DNA of 64,000 nt from an uncultured Eubacteriales bacterium (GTDB lineage: Bacteria; Bacillota; Clostridia; Christensenellales; Aristaeellaceae), in NCBI GenBank assembly GCA_902795275.1, contig CADBKQ010000008.1:19694-83693 (forward strand), given 5' to 3'. The notes under the pieces were generated by a model. It saw only the letters and a program-made list of their open reading frames with translations, was not told the DNA's origin and made no database searches. This document shows, in pieces, positions 52,876 through 61,930 of the stretch (position 1 is the first letter of the stretch; each line of letters starts with the position of its first letter). The translations under genes and the position numbers were made by a program.

Positions 52876-53002
52876 GTTAGTGAGGAGTGATAATGAGTGT
52901 GGAGTTTTATATAGTGAATGCTCTATGTTTGCTGAGATGCCTGATATAAATTGAAATCATTCTATCACTCCACTCTCCACTCTTATTATACCTTCTCACT
53001 CT
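52876..53002. repeat. Heptamer-arm hairpin H9 (unit AGTGAGG, degenerate)
   Basis: Left arm 52876-52914: AGTGAGG, AGTGATA, ATGAGTG, TGGAGTT. Right arm 52961-53002: CACTCCA, CTCTCCA, CTCTTAT, then TATACCT and TCTCACT. Pairing is less exact than in the others. It lies between the secreted-protein gene and gpmI. Confidence 0.7.
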
Positions 53003-53007
53003 ATTAC

Positions 53008-53883
53008 TTAAAATTCCCACAAGTACAGCGCGCCGCTTTCCCCGCTCATGTCCAGGGCATAGCGGTTGGTTTCGCCGTCCTCGTCGGTAAAGGCAATGCC
53101 GTTGTTGGGAATATCGCCCCAGAAGGTGAGGGACACGCGCAGCGGTGCGCCGGGGGTCAGTTCCTCCTGGGTATAAACTGTTGTCGCGGCAAAGTCTATC
53201 TCATCGCTTTCTTCCGACATTTCCAGCTCAAGCACCTGAAAATCCTTCACGGGCCGCCGGGCGGTAAACACCACGCAGGTCAAATAATCCTCGTCGCCGA
53301 TGAGGATGGAAGGAATATCCTCGTCTTCCTCGACCTCTTCCACGCGCACGGCGGGCAGGGGGCCGAAGGCAATCGTTTGCAGAATCCTGTCCAGGCGGTG
53401 GCCATAGCCCTCCCAGGCTTCCACCGGGCAGTTGATATAGGCCGCAGCCCATTCGTCCCCGGCCTGCGCCACGTAAAAGCCCTGCAGGATTTCTTCATTG
53501 AAGGCCGCGTACTCCACAAAGCCTTTCAGGACTCCGCCGCCTTCGCAGGGATACACGTCCTCGTTCGACTCATCCATGCCGTTCACTTCCAGAAACCGTT
53601 CCGCCGGAACGCCCACTGCTTTGGGCGTCATGAGCTCCAGATAAATGGGCAAATCGCTTTCTGTGGGACAGATCATCAGGCTTTGTCCGCTTTCCGACTG
53701 GCTGTCGTCCACGGTGAACATCTCCGCGTCGTACCAGAAAGAAAAGCCCCAGGGCGTTTCGTACAGCGTTTCCGTCACCGGTTCCGGCTCGCCTTCCAGA
53801 TAGATCGTGCTTTCGCGGGTCTCCGCCAGCGCCCCGCCAACGGACAGCAGAAGAATCAGCAGCGCTATCATCAGTCGTTTCAT
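53008..53883 (-). CDS. Secreted protein of unknown function
   Basis: 291 residues. Signal peptide 1-20 (MKRLMIALLILLLSVGGALA) before ETREST. The mature part is very acidic (VEEVEEDEDIPS) and beta-rich, with an N-terminal YETPWGFSFWYDAEMF block. No family recognised. The ATG at 53883 is behind GTGAGGGAGGCTACCGT; the longer open frame to 53946 overlaps the promoter. Export is by type I signal peptide, as in two other proteins of this window. Confidence 0.75.
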   Translation of the reverse strand: MKRLMIALLILLLSVGGALAETRESTIYLEGEPEPVTETLYETPWGFSFWYDAEMFTVDDSQSESGQSLMICPTESDLPIYLELMTPKAVGVPAERFLEVNGMDESNEDVYPCEGGGVLKGFVEYAAFNEEILQGFYVAQAGDEWAAAYINCPVEAWEGYGHRLDRILQTIAFGPLPAVRVEEVEEDEDIPSILIGDEDYLTCVVFTARRPVKDFQVLELEMSEESDEIDFAATTVYTQEELTPGAPLRVSLTFWGDIPNNGIAFTDEDGETNRYALDMSGESGALYLWEF

Positions 53884-53917
53884 ACGGTAGCCTCCCTCAC
53901 GGTTTATTCGTACGTCC

Positions 53918-53946
53918 ATTTTACTCCATTCTTCGCCTTTTCGCAA
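53918..53946 (-). promoter_or_regulatory. Promoter of secreted-protein gene
   Basis: On the minus strand: -35 TTGCGA (53941-53946), 17-bp spacer, -10 TAAAAT (53918-53923). Confidence 0.65.
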
Positions 53947-53988
53947 CCGCTTTGCTTGAATCTGGAAGCCATTTTACATCGGATGGAT

Positions 53989-54017
53989 TTGCATTTGCGC
54001 TGTATTCATGCTATAAT
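53989..54017 (+). promoter_or_regulatory. Promoter of CNNM/CorC gene
   Basis: -35 TTGCAT (53989-53994), 17-bp spacer, -10 TATAAT (54012-54017). Confidence 0.8.
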
Positions 54018-54070
54018 ATCGGACGGATTGACCCGAAAGGGCCATAGATTTTTATTTGGAGGGACGCTCT

Positions 54071-55429
54071 TTGGAAGACCCGATAGGCCGATGGCTGATT
54101 GAAATTGGATTGATGCTGCTCTGCGCGCTGCTGGCCCTGTGCCAGGCGGCGCTGACCCACGCCAACGAAAGCAAGCTGCGCGCCGCCGCCCAGGAGGGCG
54201 ACGGACGGGCGAAGAAGCTGCTGCCATATCTGGAAAAGCCCGAACCCGTGATTGCCCTGCGGGGCTTGCGCACGCTGTTTCTGCTGTTTTTCGGGGTGTG
54301 GGGCGTGCAGCTGTTTGAATATATGGGCCTGCCCTTCGCGGGCGCGGCGGCGGTGTTCTGCCTGATCGCCGCCCTGGTGATCGTGACCCTGTGCAAGCTG
54401 ACGCCGAGCAAGATCGGCAAACACCGGGCGGATACCCTGGTGCTTGCCTTGCAGCCGGTGATTTCCTTCGTCACCCGGGCCATGACGCCCTTCACCCTGC
54501 TGGAGCAGTGGGCCGCCCGTGGCATCGTGCGTCTGTTCGGCATCGACCCCCACGCGAAGGACGAGGAAGTGACGGAAGAGGAAATCCGGGCCATGGTGGA
54601 CATCGGCGAGGAGTCCGGCGTGATCGAGCGCAACGAGCGGGACATGATCAAGAACGTGTTCGAGTTCGGCGACCTCACCGCCGCCGACTGCATGACCCAC
54701 CGCACCGACGTAACCTCCATCTGGATCGGCGACGACCAGGACACCATTCTGGACACCATCAAGGAAAGCGGCCTGTCCCGCTTCCCGGTGTACAACGACG
54801 ATATTGACGACATCATCGGCGTGCTGTCCACCCGTGAATACCTGCTCAACATGAGCGAGGCCAGGCCCAAGTCCCTGAAATCCCTGCTGCGGGACGCCTA
54901 TTTCGTGCCGGAGACCGTGCCCGCCGAGGTGCTGCTGCGGAACATGCAGCACGTCAAGACCCACATCGCCATCGTGGTGGACGAGTACGGCGGCATGAGC
55001 GGCATCGTGACCATGGAAGACCTGCTGGAAGAAATCGTGGGCAAGATCTACGACGAGTTTGACCCCGCCGCCGAAACGGAGATTCAGCCCCTGGGCGACG
55101 ACACCTGGCGCGTCAGCGGCTCTGCCGATCTGGAGGCCGTGGCCGAAGCCCTGGACGTGACACTGCCCCAGGACGAGGATTACGACACCCTGGGCGGCCT
55201 GATCTTCAGCCGCTTCCGCTCCATTCCCGAGGACGGCTCTACGCCCAGCCTCACCCTTTATGCCACCGAGGACGGCGAAGCGCCCGAGGAGGGCGAGGCG
55301 GACACCCTCGAAATTCAGGTGGAAACCATCGAGGACCGGCGCATCGAATGGGCCAAGGTGCATGTGATCCGGGCGGAACAGGAAAGCAGGCATCCCGAAA
55401 AGAAGATTGACGCAAGCGAAAAGCCATAG
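54071..55429 (+). CDS. CNNM/CorC (hemolysin-family) membrane CBS-domain protein
   Basis: 452 residues. An N-terminal DUF21/CNNM-like membrane domain (about 10-130), then a CBS pair (about 190-320; [17 protein letters not shown] and [17 protein letters not shown]) and a C-terminal CorC/HlyC transporter-associated domain ([14 protein letters not shown]). Members take part in Mg2+/Co2+ transport or its control. The TTG at 54071 is 7 nt behind GGAGGG (54058-54063); an earlier TTG at 54056 includes that ribosome site. The stop codon lies in the terminator stem. Confidence 0.88.
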   Translation: MEDPIGRWLIEIGLMLLCALLALCQAALTHANESKLRAAAQEGDGRAKKLLPYLEKPEPVIALRGLRTLFLLFFGVWGVQLFEYMGLPFAGAAAVFCLIAALVIVTLCKLTPSKIGKHRADTLVLALQPVISFVTRAMTPFTLLEQWAARGIVRLFGIDPHAKDEEVTEEEIRAMVDIGEESGVIERNERDMIKNVFEFGDLTAADCMTHRTDVTSIWIGDDQDTILDTIKESGLSRFPVYNDDIDDIIGVLSTREYLLNMSEARPKSLKSLLRDAYFVPETVPAEVLLRNMQHVKTHIAIVVDEYGGMSGIVTMEDLLEEIVGKIYDEFDPAAETEIQPLGDDTWRVSGSADLEAVAEALDVTLPQDEDYDTLGGLIFSRFRSIPEDGSTPSLTLYATEDGEAPEEGEADTLEIQVETIEDRRIEWAKVHVIRAEQESRHPEKKIDASEKP

Positions 55430-55454
55430 CGGACTTGCCCGCTATGGCCTTTTT
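55423..55454 (+). terminator. Terminator overlapping CNNM stop codon
   Basis: GCCATAGCGG, 6-nt loop, CCGCTATGGC, then CTTTTT. The UAG stop is part of the left arm. The stem core is shared with the hairpin at 34096. Confidence 0.85.
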
Positions 55455-55456
55455 GT

Positions 55457-57739
55457 TTATTTCGGCATCCTCGCAAAGATTCGTTTGGCCGCCAGCCTCG
55501 CCCGCGTCAGGGGAGAAGCGGCGTTTCGCAAAGCCCGGTAAATGCCCGTATAATCCCGGCCGTTGGGCCGATGCCTGCCGTAGAGCTGGGAAGCGTAAGC
55601 GTCCACCAGCGGCAGGACGGAGGGCAGCTTTTCTTTTTTAAGCACGCTGTCCGCCCGGTAAGCGAAGGCGTGCAGGGTTTCATTCTTCGTTCGCCGCAGG
55701 CCGCGCAGCGCCAGCAGCGGAAGCACGGCGTGAAGCAGAATCATCACCGCTTTCTCCGGGTGTTTTCCCGCCTGGCGAAGGGGCTCTGTCCGGTACACGC
55801 GCAGGGCGATCAGCCCGATCGCGGCCAGGATCAGCAGCAGAATCCACCAGGGGAAGCTGTTGTTCTGTCCGCTGTTCTGCGCCGGCGGGTTCGCCTCCCG
55901 GGGCGGCGGGCTATCAGGAACCGGCGTGGGCGTCGGCGTCGGCGCGCCGTCTTCATCCTGCGGCATGTCCGTCGGTTCGGGTGAAGGCTCGGGGGTGGGC
56001 GTGGCCGCGGGAGCTACTGTGGGCAGCTCCGTGGGTTCGGGCGTGGGCGTCGGCGCGGGGTTCGTGCCGTTCCCGCCATCGCTCCGGTCGTCCTCCGGCT
56101 GCTCCCCGTCTCCGTAATCGGTGCGCGGCGTTGGGTCGAAGGCCAGCCAGCCAAAGCCGTTCAGGTACACTTCCGTCCAGGCGTGGGCGTGCTGGCCCGT
56201 CACCACGGTCACACCGCTGTCGTTCGGCAGCGCCACGTAGCCCGTCACATACCGGGCGGGCAGGCCCGCGATGCGGCAGAGCATGGTCATGGCGGAGGCG
56301 AAATAGGTGCAGTATCCCTGCTTCTCCCCGATCAGGAACCAGGCGATGAAGTCGACGCCGTCCGGCGGTTCCTGAACATCCAGATTGTATCGGTAATTCC
56401 GCCGAAGATAATTCTGCAGGGCCATCGCTTTTTCATAGGGCGTTTCCAGGCCGTCGGTGGCGCGGCGGGCAATATCATAAATTTCCTTTTGAATGTGATC
56501 GGGAATTTGCAGGTAATGCTTCGCCGCCTCCTGATAGTACGGGTCATCCGCGGCGGCGTTTTCGTTCACCAGCGCGGAAACGCCGTTTTTCCCGGCTTCA
56601 TAGGGCAGGTAGGTCAGGGTGTAGCTGTCCCCCGCCTCCACCTCCCGGGTCAGGAAATACTCCCCGGCGGTGTTGTAGTACAGCACCATCCGCTCCCCTT
56701 CCAATTGCAGGCTGCGGGCGCGTCCGGGGACGAACAGCGTGGTGGTGCCCCGATTCAGCATCCGCACGCGCATGGAAAGCAGCGGCGTTTCGCCGTTACC
56801 GGCCAGCGGGCGGTTCAGGTCGAACAGTTCTTCCCGCAGGGCGGCAAACCGGGGAGACACGGCGAGATAGCGCCGGGTGGAAAGGGTGTCATACCAGTTG
56901 AGGCCGGTATATTGGTCATAGGTCTTGCCCCGCAGGAGCACTTTGCGGTCGGTATTCACTTCCATCACGGTATGGTCTTCCGGGGTGGCCGGGCCGCCCA
57001 GCCGTTCATCCAGCGGCTGGAAGCCCTCAGACACCAGGGTGAAGGCCGAGCGATACTCGTTGAACATCAGATAGTCTTCCACAAACTGCCGGATGCTCTG
57101 GGCTGCTTCCTGAAAGGGCGATACAGCGCGGGGCTGGGCGGGCAGCAGCAGGAAAGCCAGCGCCGCCAGGCCCGCGGCAACCGGCAGGGCGGACAGGCGC
57201 TTGGCGTTCTCCCGCGCCATCATCAGCACAATGCCCGCCGCCGCTGGCACAGCACACAGCAGCAGCGCTTCCTGCGCGCCGAAGGCAAAGGAAATGCCTA
57301 CCATGCTGACCACCGTGAACACGGCCAGGCCCAGCGTGTGATCCCAGTACAGGGCCGTACCAAGCAGGGAAAACAGCAGGCACAGCGTCCAGCGGGCAGC
57401 CGCGGCGTAAGGCGTCAGCGCGTCGGTAACGCCCTGGAAGGTCAGGAACGCCGCCTTCGCCATCTGAACCAGTTCAAACCCCGGCCCGCCTCCGAGCGCG
57501 CCCCACAGGGCGAGAACGGCGGCAGCGCCGGCGACGATCCATTTTTTGCTTTGAAACCGGATCTGGAACAGGACGTAAAAAACAAGGGTCAATCCGGCGC
57601 ACAGCGGAAACGCGGGCCACAGCGCCTGCCGCGGCGCGAAGGCCCGAAGCAGGGTCAGGCTCATGCCCAGGCTCAGCAGCAGGGAGGCCAGATAGCCCAT
57701 CAGCGCCTCTTTCCAGTTTTTTTCAGGCAGGCGTGACAT
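55457..57739 (-). CDS. Membrane transglutaminase-like protein
   Basis: 760 residues. About six N-terminal membrane helices (to about 190), then an extracytoplasmic part with a transglutaminase core: catalytic Cys in GYCTYFASAMTML, His in GQHAHAWTEVY, Asp in FDPTPRTD. A Pro/Thr/Glu-rich linker follows (about 530-600), then a last membrane helix (WWILLLILAAIGLIALRVY) and a cytoplasmic tail. Third gene of a MoxR-DUF58-TgpA-type operon of unknown but envelope-related role. The start at 57739 follows GGTGGAGGTATGCT and overlaps DUF58 by 17 nt. Confidence 0.88.
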   Translation of the reverse strand: MSRLPEKNWKEALMGYLASLLLSLGMSLTLLRAFAPRQALWPAFPLCAGLTLVFYVLFQIRFQSKKWIVAGAAAVLALWGALGGGPGFELVQMAKAAFLTFQGVTDALTPYAAAARWTLCLLFSLLGTALYWDHTLGLAVFTVVSMVGISFAFGAQEALLLCAVPAAAGIVLMMARENAKRLSALPVAAGLAALAFLLLPAQPRAVSPFQEAAQSIRQFVEDYLMFNEYRSAFTLVSEGFQPLDERLGGPATPEDHTVMEVNTDRKVLLRGKTYDQYTGLNWYDTLSTRRYLAVSPRFAALREELFDLNRPLAGNGETPLLSMRVRMLNRGTTTLFVPGRARSLQLEGERMVLYYNTAGEYFLTREVEAGDSYTLTYLPYEAGKNGVSALVNENAAADDPYYQEAAKHYLQIPDHIQKEIYDIARRATDGLETPYEKAMALQNYLRRNYRYNLDVQEPPDGVDFIAWFLIGEKQGYCTYFASAMTMLCRIAGLPARYVTGYVALPNDSGVTVVTGQHAHAWTEVYLNGFGWLAFDPTPRTDYGDGEQPEDDRSDGGNGTNPAPTPTPEPTELPTVAPAATPTPEPSPEPTDMPQDEDGAPTPTPTPVPDSPPPREANPPAQNSGQNNSFPWWILLLILAAIGLIALRVYRTEPLRQAGKHPEKAVMILLHAVLPLLALRGLRRTKNETLHAFAYRADSVLKKEKLPSVLPLVDAYASQLYGRHRPNGRDYTGIYRALRNAASPLTRARLAAKRIFARMPK

Positions 57740-58874
57740 AGCATACCTCCACCAAATGATGCTGCAAGCGGGCCACGCAGGGCTGGTATTCCGGCGCTTC
57801 GGGGGCATAAGTGACCAGATACAGCCGGACGCTGGGGCCCATGCGGCGGATGTGAATCACGCCCTCCACCACCTGGGCGTCCAGCCGGGTGGTGATGATC
57901 ACCGCCGCACCGGTGCGCCGCATACGGCGAAGCTCCAGGTTCAGCACCCGGGCAAAATCCTCGCCGCCGCCAAAGGGCTGGGCGGCCAGCATTTCCTGCA
58001 AAAGTGCCAGGCCCTCCGCATGGTCGGAAGAAAACTCGTTGGCCCGCTTTCCGTACATGGGCAGGCGCACGGGGCTGCCGTCCTCCATCTGCATCCGGGC
58101 CACGGCCACCGCCGTTTCGCACAGGGCGTCGCGCAGGTTTTCCCGGCCCTCGTTCACGTTCTCCCCGCCCACGGGATCATCGCAGTCCAGCAGGATCAGC
58201 GTGTCCGGCGGGGCGGGCGTCTCAAACCGGCGCACCAGCAGTTCCCGCTTCCGGGAGGATAATTTCCAGTGGATGCGCTTCATGGCGTCGCCCTGCTGAT
58301 AGGCGCGCACGTCCTCCGGGGCGTTATAGTCCTCCTGGGTGCGGGCCAGGGCGGCGCTGCCGTCATCGCCCAGGTTCATCCCGGGCTTCTCAATATCAAA
58401 GGGCCGCGGCAGCACGGTCAGAAAAGAGGCATTGCTTTTCAGCGGCACGCGGAAGCGGAACAGGCCGAAGATGTCCGACACGGACAGAGCTTTCAGGCCC
58501 GCCCAATAAATCCCCACATGCCGCGCGTCCAGCGGCAGCCTGCGCTCCTGCGTGCGGATCCGGCGGCCAGAGAAAACGCATTCCTGCTCCTGCCCGTTGT
58601 ATACAAACACGCCCCGCATCACGCTGACCGGCAGCGGACACCGATGCCTCGCGTAAACGGCAAGGGACGCCCTCTCCCCGCGCGACACGGTGGCGCTGGT
58701 GAGCTGCTGGCCGCACTGGGCCGTCAGCCGCGCCCAGAGGCAGGTAATCAGCGCGTAAGCAAAAATCAGCGCCAGCAGCAACGCGATATACAGATACAGC
58801 GCGTTTCCCAGCGACAGAGCGCTCACGGCGGCAGTGGCCAGAACCGCCAGCGCCGCCCATCCCCGGCCCGTCAT
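57723..58874 (-). CDS. DUF58 (von Willebrand-like) protein
   Basis: 383 residues. Two N-terminal hydrophobic segments (about 8-45), then a beta domain and a C-terminal vWA-like region. The DUF58 signature YQQGDAMKRIHWKLSSRKREL is present, and LILLDCDDP forms the metal-site start. It partners MoxR ATPases; starts inside the MoxR stop region (4-nt overlap). Confidence 0.9.
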   Translation of the reverse strand: MTGRGWAALAVLATAAVSALSLGNALYLYIALLLALIFAYALITCLWARLTAQCGQQLTSATVSRGERASLAVYARHRCPLPVSVMRGVFVYNGQEQECVFSGRRIRTQERRLPLDARHVGIYWAGLKALSVSDIFGLFRFRVPLKSNASFLTVLPRPFDIEKPGMNLGDDGSAALARTQEDYNAPEDVRAYQQGDAMKRIHWKLSSRKRELLVRRFETPAPPDTLILLDCDDPVGGENVNEGRENLRDALCETAVAVARMQMEDGSPVRLPMYGKRANEFSSDHAEGLALLQEMLAAQPFGGGEDFARVLNLELRRMRRTGAAVIITTRLDAQVVEGVIHIRRMGPSVRLYLVTYAPEAPEYQPCVARLQHHLVEVCYVTPA

Positions 58875-59836
58875 GCGCGTCCCGCGGGCACCGGCACAGA
58901 TTCAATCAGCTGCTGGAGCAGTTGGGGAACCGATACCCCTTTCATCCGGGCCTCCGGGGTGAGAATCAGCCGGTGGGATAAAACCGGCAGCACCATATGG
59001 CGGATGTCGTCGGGCAGCACATAGTCCCGCCCGGACAGCAGCGCGCAGGCCTGGGCCGCCCGCAGCAGCGCGATGGAGCCCCGGGGCGACGCGCCCAATT
59101 GCAGCGCGGGATGGCTGCGGGTCATGGCGACGATGTTGGCCACATAGCTCCTGGCTTCCTTGCTGGCATACACGCTGCCAAGCTGCTCCTGCATGGCGAT
59201 GATTTCCTCCGCGCCGCACACGGGCGACAGGGTTTGCAGGGGCGTCGTCTGACCGGAATAGCGCTCCAGCATGTCCATTTCTTCCTCGACGGAAGGATAG
59301 CCCACGGTGATGCGCAGAAAGAACCGGTCCATCTGGGCTTCCGGCAGCGGATAGGTGCCCACGAAATCCACCGGGTTCTGGGTGGCCATCACCATAAAGG
59401 GCCGGGGCAGGGTATGGGTCACGCCGTCCACCGTCACCTGTCCCTCCTCCATGACCTCCAATAACGAGGACTGGGTCTTGGGCGATGTGCGGTTGATTTC
59501 ATCCGCCAGCACGATCTGGCTCATGACGGCCCCGGGCTTGAATTCCATTTCCCCGGTCTGGATATTGACCATGGTAAAGCCCGTCACGTCGGAGGGCGTC
59601 ACGTCAGGGGTAAACTGGATGCGCTTGAAGCTGCACTGGAGGGATTTGGCCAGTGCTGCCGCCATGGTGGTTTTTCCCACGCCGGGCACATCCTCGATCA
59701 GCACGTGGCCCCGGCAGATAAGGGCAATCAGCATCAGCTCGATGGCTTCGTCTTTGCCCACGATCACCCGGCGGATGTTCTGCTGCAAAGCGTACACCAG
59801 CGGCCTTGTCTGGGCGGGAACGGAAGTGGACTGCAT
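58871..59836 (-). CDS. MoxR-family AAA+ ATPase
   Basis: 321 residues. Walker A EDVPGVGKTTMAAALA, Walker B QIVLADEINR, sensor MATQNPVDF, and the C-terminal lid DYVLPDDIRHMVLPVLSHRL. MoxR ATPases help mature or insert metal into partners carrying vWA domains such as the DUF58 protein downstream. The ATG at 59836 (MQSTSVPAQ) follows GAAGGGAGACGTATTGCG. An earlier ATG at 59878 has no ribosome site. Confidence 0.92.
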   Translation of the reverse strand: MQSTSVPAQTRPLVYALQQNIRRVIVGKDEAIELMLIALICRGHVLIEDVPGVGKTTMAAALAKSLQCSFKRIQFTPDVTPSDVTGFTMVNIQTGEMEFKPGAVMSQIVLADEINRTSPKTQSSLLEVMEEGQVTVDGVTHTLPRPFMVMATQNPVDFVGTYPLPEAQMDRFFLRITVGYPSVEEEMDMLERYSGQTTPLQTLSPVCGAEEIIAMQEQLGSVYASKEARSYVANIVAMTRSHPALQLGASPRGSIALLRAAQACALLSGRDYVLPDDIRHMVLPVLSHRLILTPEARMKGVSVPQLLQQLIESVPVPAGRA

Positions 59837-59915
59837 CGCAATACGTCTCCCTTCAAAGGATAAAAACGGAAAAATCAATCATCTTGTATGCTTCGGGACG
59901 CATGTCCCAACCCGT

Positions 59916-59944
59916 AGTATATCAAAAACCTACGCGGATTGCAA
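59916..59944 (-). promoter_or_regulatory. Promoter of MoxR-DUF58-transglutaminase operon
   Basis: On the minus strand: -35 TTGCAA (59939-59944), 17-bp spacer, -10 TATACT (59916-59921). The divergent gap 59837-60132 is A+T-rich; apart from this and a ribosome site for the next gene nothing else was seen. Confidence 0.75.
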
Positions 59945-60132
59945 CCAAAGATGAAACAATCGCGTAATGATTCTGAAATAATTTACAATTCAACCGACCG
60001 GCGAGCCCACATGAAAACAAATGATGCCGCCCCGAGCAGGAAGGATTTTGCTTCTTTCCGAAGAATTACTTACTGCGTCCCATCGGATAACAGCCGAAAC
60101 GGACACACACGCTTGGATGCGGGAGGAAAGCA

Positions 60133-60570
60133 ATGAAAATCGTTGTCATTGACGGACAGGGCGGCAGGCTGGGCCGCAAGCTGGCAGAGGGCATCCGCAA
60201 GGTCTGCCCCCAGGCAACCCTATTAGCCATCGGCACCAACAGCATCGCCACTGAAAACATGATGAATTCCGGCTGCGCGGACCATCTGGCCACCGGCGAA
60301 AACGCGGTGATCGTGGCCTGCCGCACAGCGGATATTATTGTCGGGCCTTTCGGCATCGCCACCGCCGACGCCATGATGGGCGAAATCTCTCCCGCCATGG
60401 CAAATGCCGTGGCTTCCAGCGCGGCTTATCGGGTGCTGATTCCCATGAACCTGTGCAACACCTATGTGGCGGGCGTGGCAAAGGGCTCCGCCGCCATCCT
60501 GGATGACGCGCTGGAACACATTCGCGCCCTGGTCAGCGGTGAACAGAAGGACAAGAAAAATGATAAATAG
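60133..60570 (+). CDS. DUF3842 family protein
   Basis: 145 residues with a Rossmann-like start (IVVIDGQGGRLGRKLAEGI) and a conserved pattern VGPFGIATADAMMGEISPAMA. Function unknown. Its last 11 nt overlap the ECF S-component gene, and a kinase follows, so the three form an operon, perhaps for uptake and processing of a vitamin or nucleoside. Behind GGGAGGAAAGCA. Confidence 0.85.
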   Translation: MKIVVIDGQGGRLGRKLAEGIRKVCPQATLLAIGTNSIATENMMNSGCADHLATGENAVIVACRTADIIVGPFGIATADAMMGEISPAMANAVASSAAYRVLIPMNLCNTYVAGVAKGSAAILDDALEHIRALVSGEQKDKKNDK

Positions 60571-61132
60571 ACAAAAGGCAAACTCCCTGCGAATCCGCAA
60601 GCTGACCTATGCCGCCCTGTTCCTGGCGATTGCCATGGCGCTGCCATTCGTCACGGGCCAAATCCCCGAAATCGGGAAGGCCCTCTCCCCCATGCACATC
60701 CCGGCCCTGCTGTGTGGCTTTCTATGCGGCTGGCCCTGGGGCATGGCGGTCGGTTTTCTTGCGCCGCTTTTGCGGGGCGTGGTGTTCGGGATGCCCGTGC
60801 TGTTTCCCACTGCCGTCACTATGGCGTTTGAGCTGGCGTTCTACGGCGGCACGGCGGGCTTCCTGTATCGTATGCTGCCCCGGAAGCTCTGGGCGGTTTA
60901 TGTTACCCTGATCCTCTCCATGATTGCGGGCCGCCTGGTATGGGGCGGCGTGCAAGCCCTTTTGGCCGGGCTGACGGGCAATGCGTTCACGCTGTCCCTG
61001 TTCCTGGCCGGTGCGGTGACAAACGCCATTCCTGGCATCATCCTGCAATTGATCCTGATTCCCATCCTGGTAACGGCGATGGAGCGGACGGGGCTGTCGC
61101 TGAATCAATCGCTCAAGGAGGACAGGCCATGA
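60560..61132 (+). CDS. ECF transporter substrate-specificity (S) component
   Basis: 190 residues with six hydrophobic helices and no ATPase motif. LTYAALFLAIAMALPFVTGQIPEIGKALSPMHIPALLCGF resembles S components whose substrate is not assigned. It would use the shared ECF energising module (T and two A subunits), which is not in the window. The ATG at 60560 lies within the DUF3842 gene; its stop overlaps the kinase start. Confidence 0.8.
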   Translation: MINRQKANSLRIRKLTYAALFLAIAMALPFVTGQIPEIGKALSPMHIPALLCGFLCGWPWGMAVGFLAPLLRGVVFGMPVLFPTAVTMAFELAFYGGTAGFLYRMLPRKLWAVYVTLILSMIAGRLVWGGVQALLAGLTGNAFTLSLFLAGAVTNAIPGIILQLILIPILVTAMERTGLSLNQSLKEDRP

Positions 61133-61746
61133 CACAGCCTTTGCGCATACGGGAAAAGCTGGCGGAGTTGGCGCTGCGTGGAGAGACGCAGCCAGAGGAG
61201 GTCATGGAGGCACTCTTTGGCCTGAAACCGTCGCCGGGCCAACGCATCCTGATCACGCTGGACGGCCCCTGCGCCTCGGGCAAGACCACCGCCGCGGAAG
61301 CCCTCGCCAAGGCGCTCGGCGCTTTTGTTCTCCATACGGATGATTTTGTTGTGCCTCACGCGCAAAAGACGCCTGCGCGCCTGGCGGTTCCGGGCGGAAA
61401 CTGCGATTGGGAACGGCTCAGCCAGGTCATCTCCCAGTGGAAAGCGGGGCTTTCCCCCGCTTATCAGCGCTACGACTGCCGTCATGACTGTTTTCTGCCC
61501 CCGGAAAACCTCGCCTCAGACCGGATCCTGATTCTGGAAGGCAGCTACTGCAACCTGCCGGGCCTGCGCAAATACGCCGACCTGCGCCTGTTCATGGATA
61601 CGCCGGAGCCCGAACGCCTGGAGCGATTGCGGCGTCGCGAGCCGCCCGGCTCCCTCCGGATGTTTTTCAGCAAATGGATTCCCCTGGAGAACGTTTATTT
61701 TGCCGCCTATGGCCTGCCGGATGAACAATGCGTCGTGATTCGCTGA
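61129..61746 (+). CDS. P-loop (uridine-kinase-like) nucleoside/vitamin kinase
   Basis: 205 residues. Walker A is TLDGPCASGKTTAAEALAKA; TDDF and ILEGSYCNLP fit the uridine kinase/phosphoribulokinase fold, and LERLRRREPP is the lid region. It likely phosphorylates the compound taken up by the adjacent S component, trapping it. Substrate unknown. Overlaps the transporter gene by 4 nt. Confidence 0.8.
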   Translation: MTQPLRIREKLAELALRGETQPEEVMEALFGLKPSPGQRILITLDGPCASGKTTAAEALAKALGAFVLHTDDFVVPHAQKTPARLAVPGGNCDWERLSQVISQWKAGLSPAYQRYDCRHDCFLPPENLASDRILILEGSYCNLPGLRKYADLRLFMDTPEPERLERLRRREPPGSLRMFFSKWIPLENVYFAAYGLPDEQCVVIR

Positions 61747-61795
61747 TGAACGCGGGTGCCGCGGGTGCCCCTTGCTTCGCGCCGCGATAATGCAC

Positions 61796-61824
61796 TTGAC
61801 AATTCCCTGTTGATTCGATATACT
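61796..61824 (+). promoter_or_regulatory. Consensus promoter of tRNA-Ser remnant
   Basis: -35 TTGACA (61796-61801), 17-bp spacer, -10 TATACT (61819-61824). It precedes the truncated tRNA-Ser at 61889. The rest of 61747-62080 holds the remnant and a CC...GG hairpin near 61964-61985 with a T run; no protein gene was seen. Confidence 0.8.
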
Positions 61825-61888
61825 ATTTTACGTTTTCAAGGATTCTTGAACGCCAAATTCCGGGAGACCGATTTGGGGAAATACACCT

Positions 61889-61930
61889 GGAGGTGTATCG
61901 AAGTGGTCATAACGGCCCTGACTCGAAAAC
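61889..61930 (+). pseudogene. Truncated tRNA-Ser (5' half), possible prophage attachment site
   Basis: GGAGGTG acceptor strand, then a serine-type D arm (TCGAAGTGGTCATAACGG) and a CTCGAAA anticodon loop, anticodon CGA. After it the sequence no longer pairs: the 3' anticodon strand, variable arm, T arm (no GTTCGAATC) and acceptor strand are absent. A CACCTC at 61951 could pair with the acceptor by chance. The intact tRNA-Ser(CGA) at 62081 shares the loop CTCGAAAA and the upstream AAATACAC. Confidence 0.6.
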
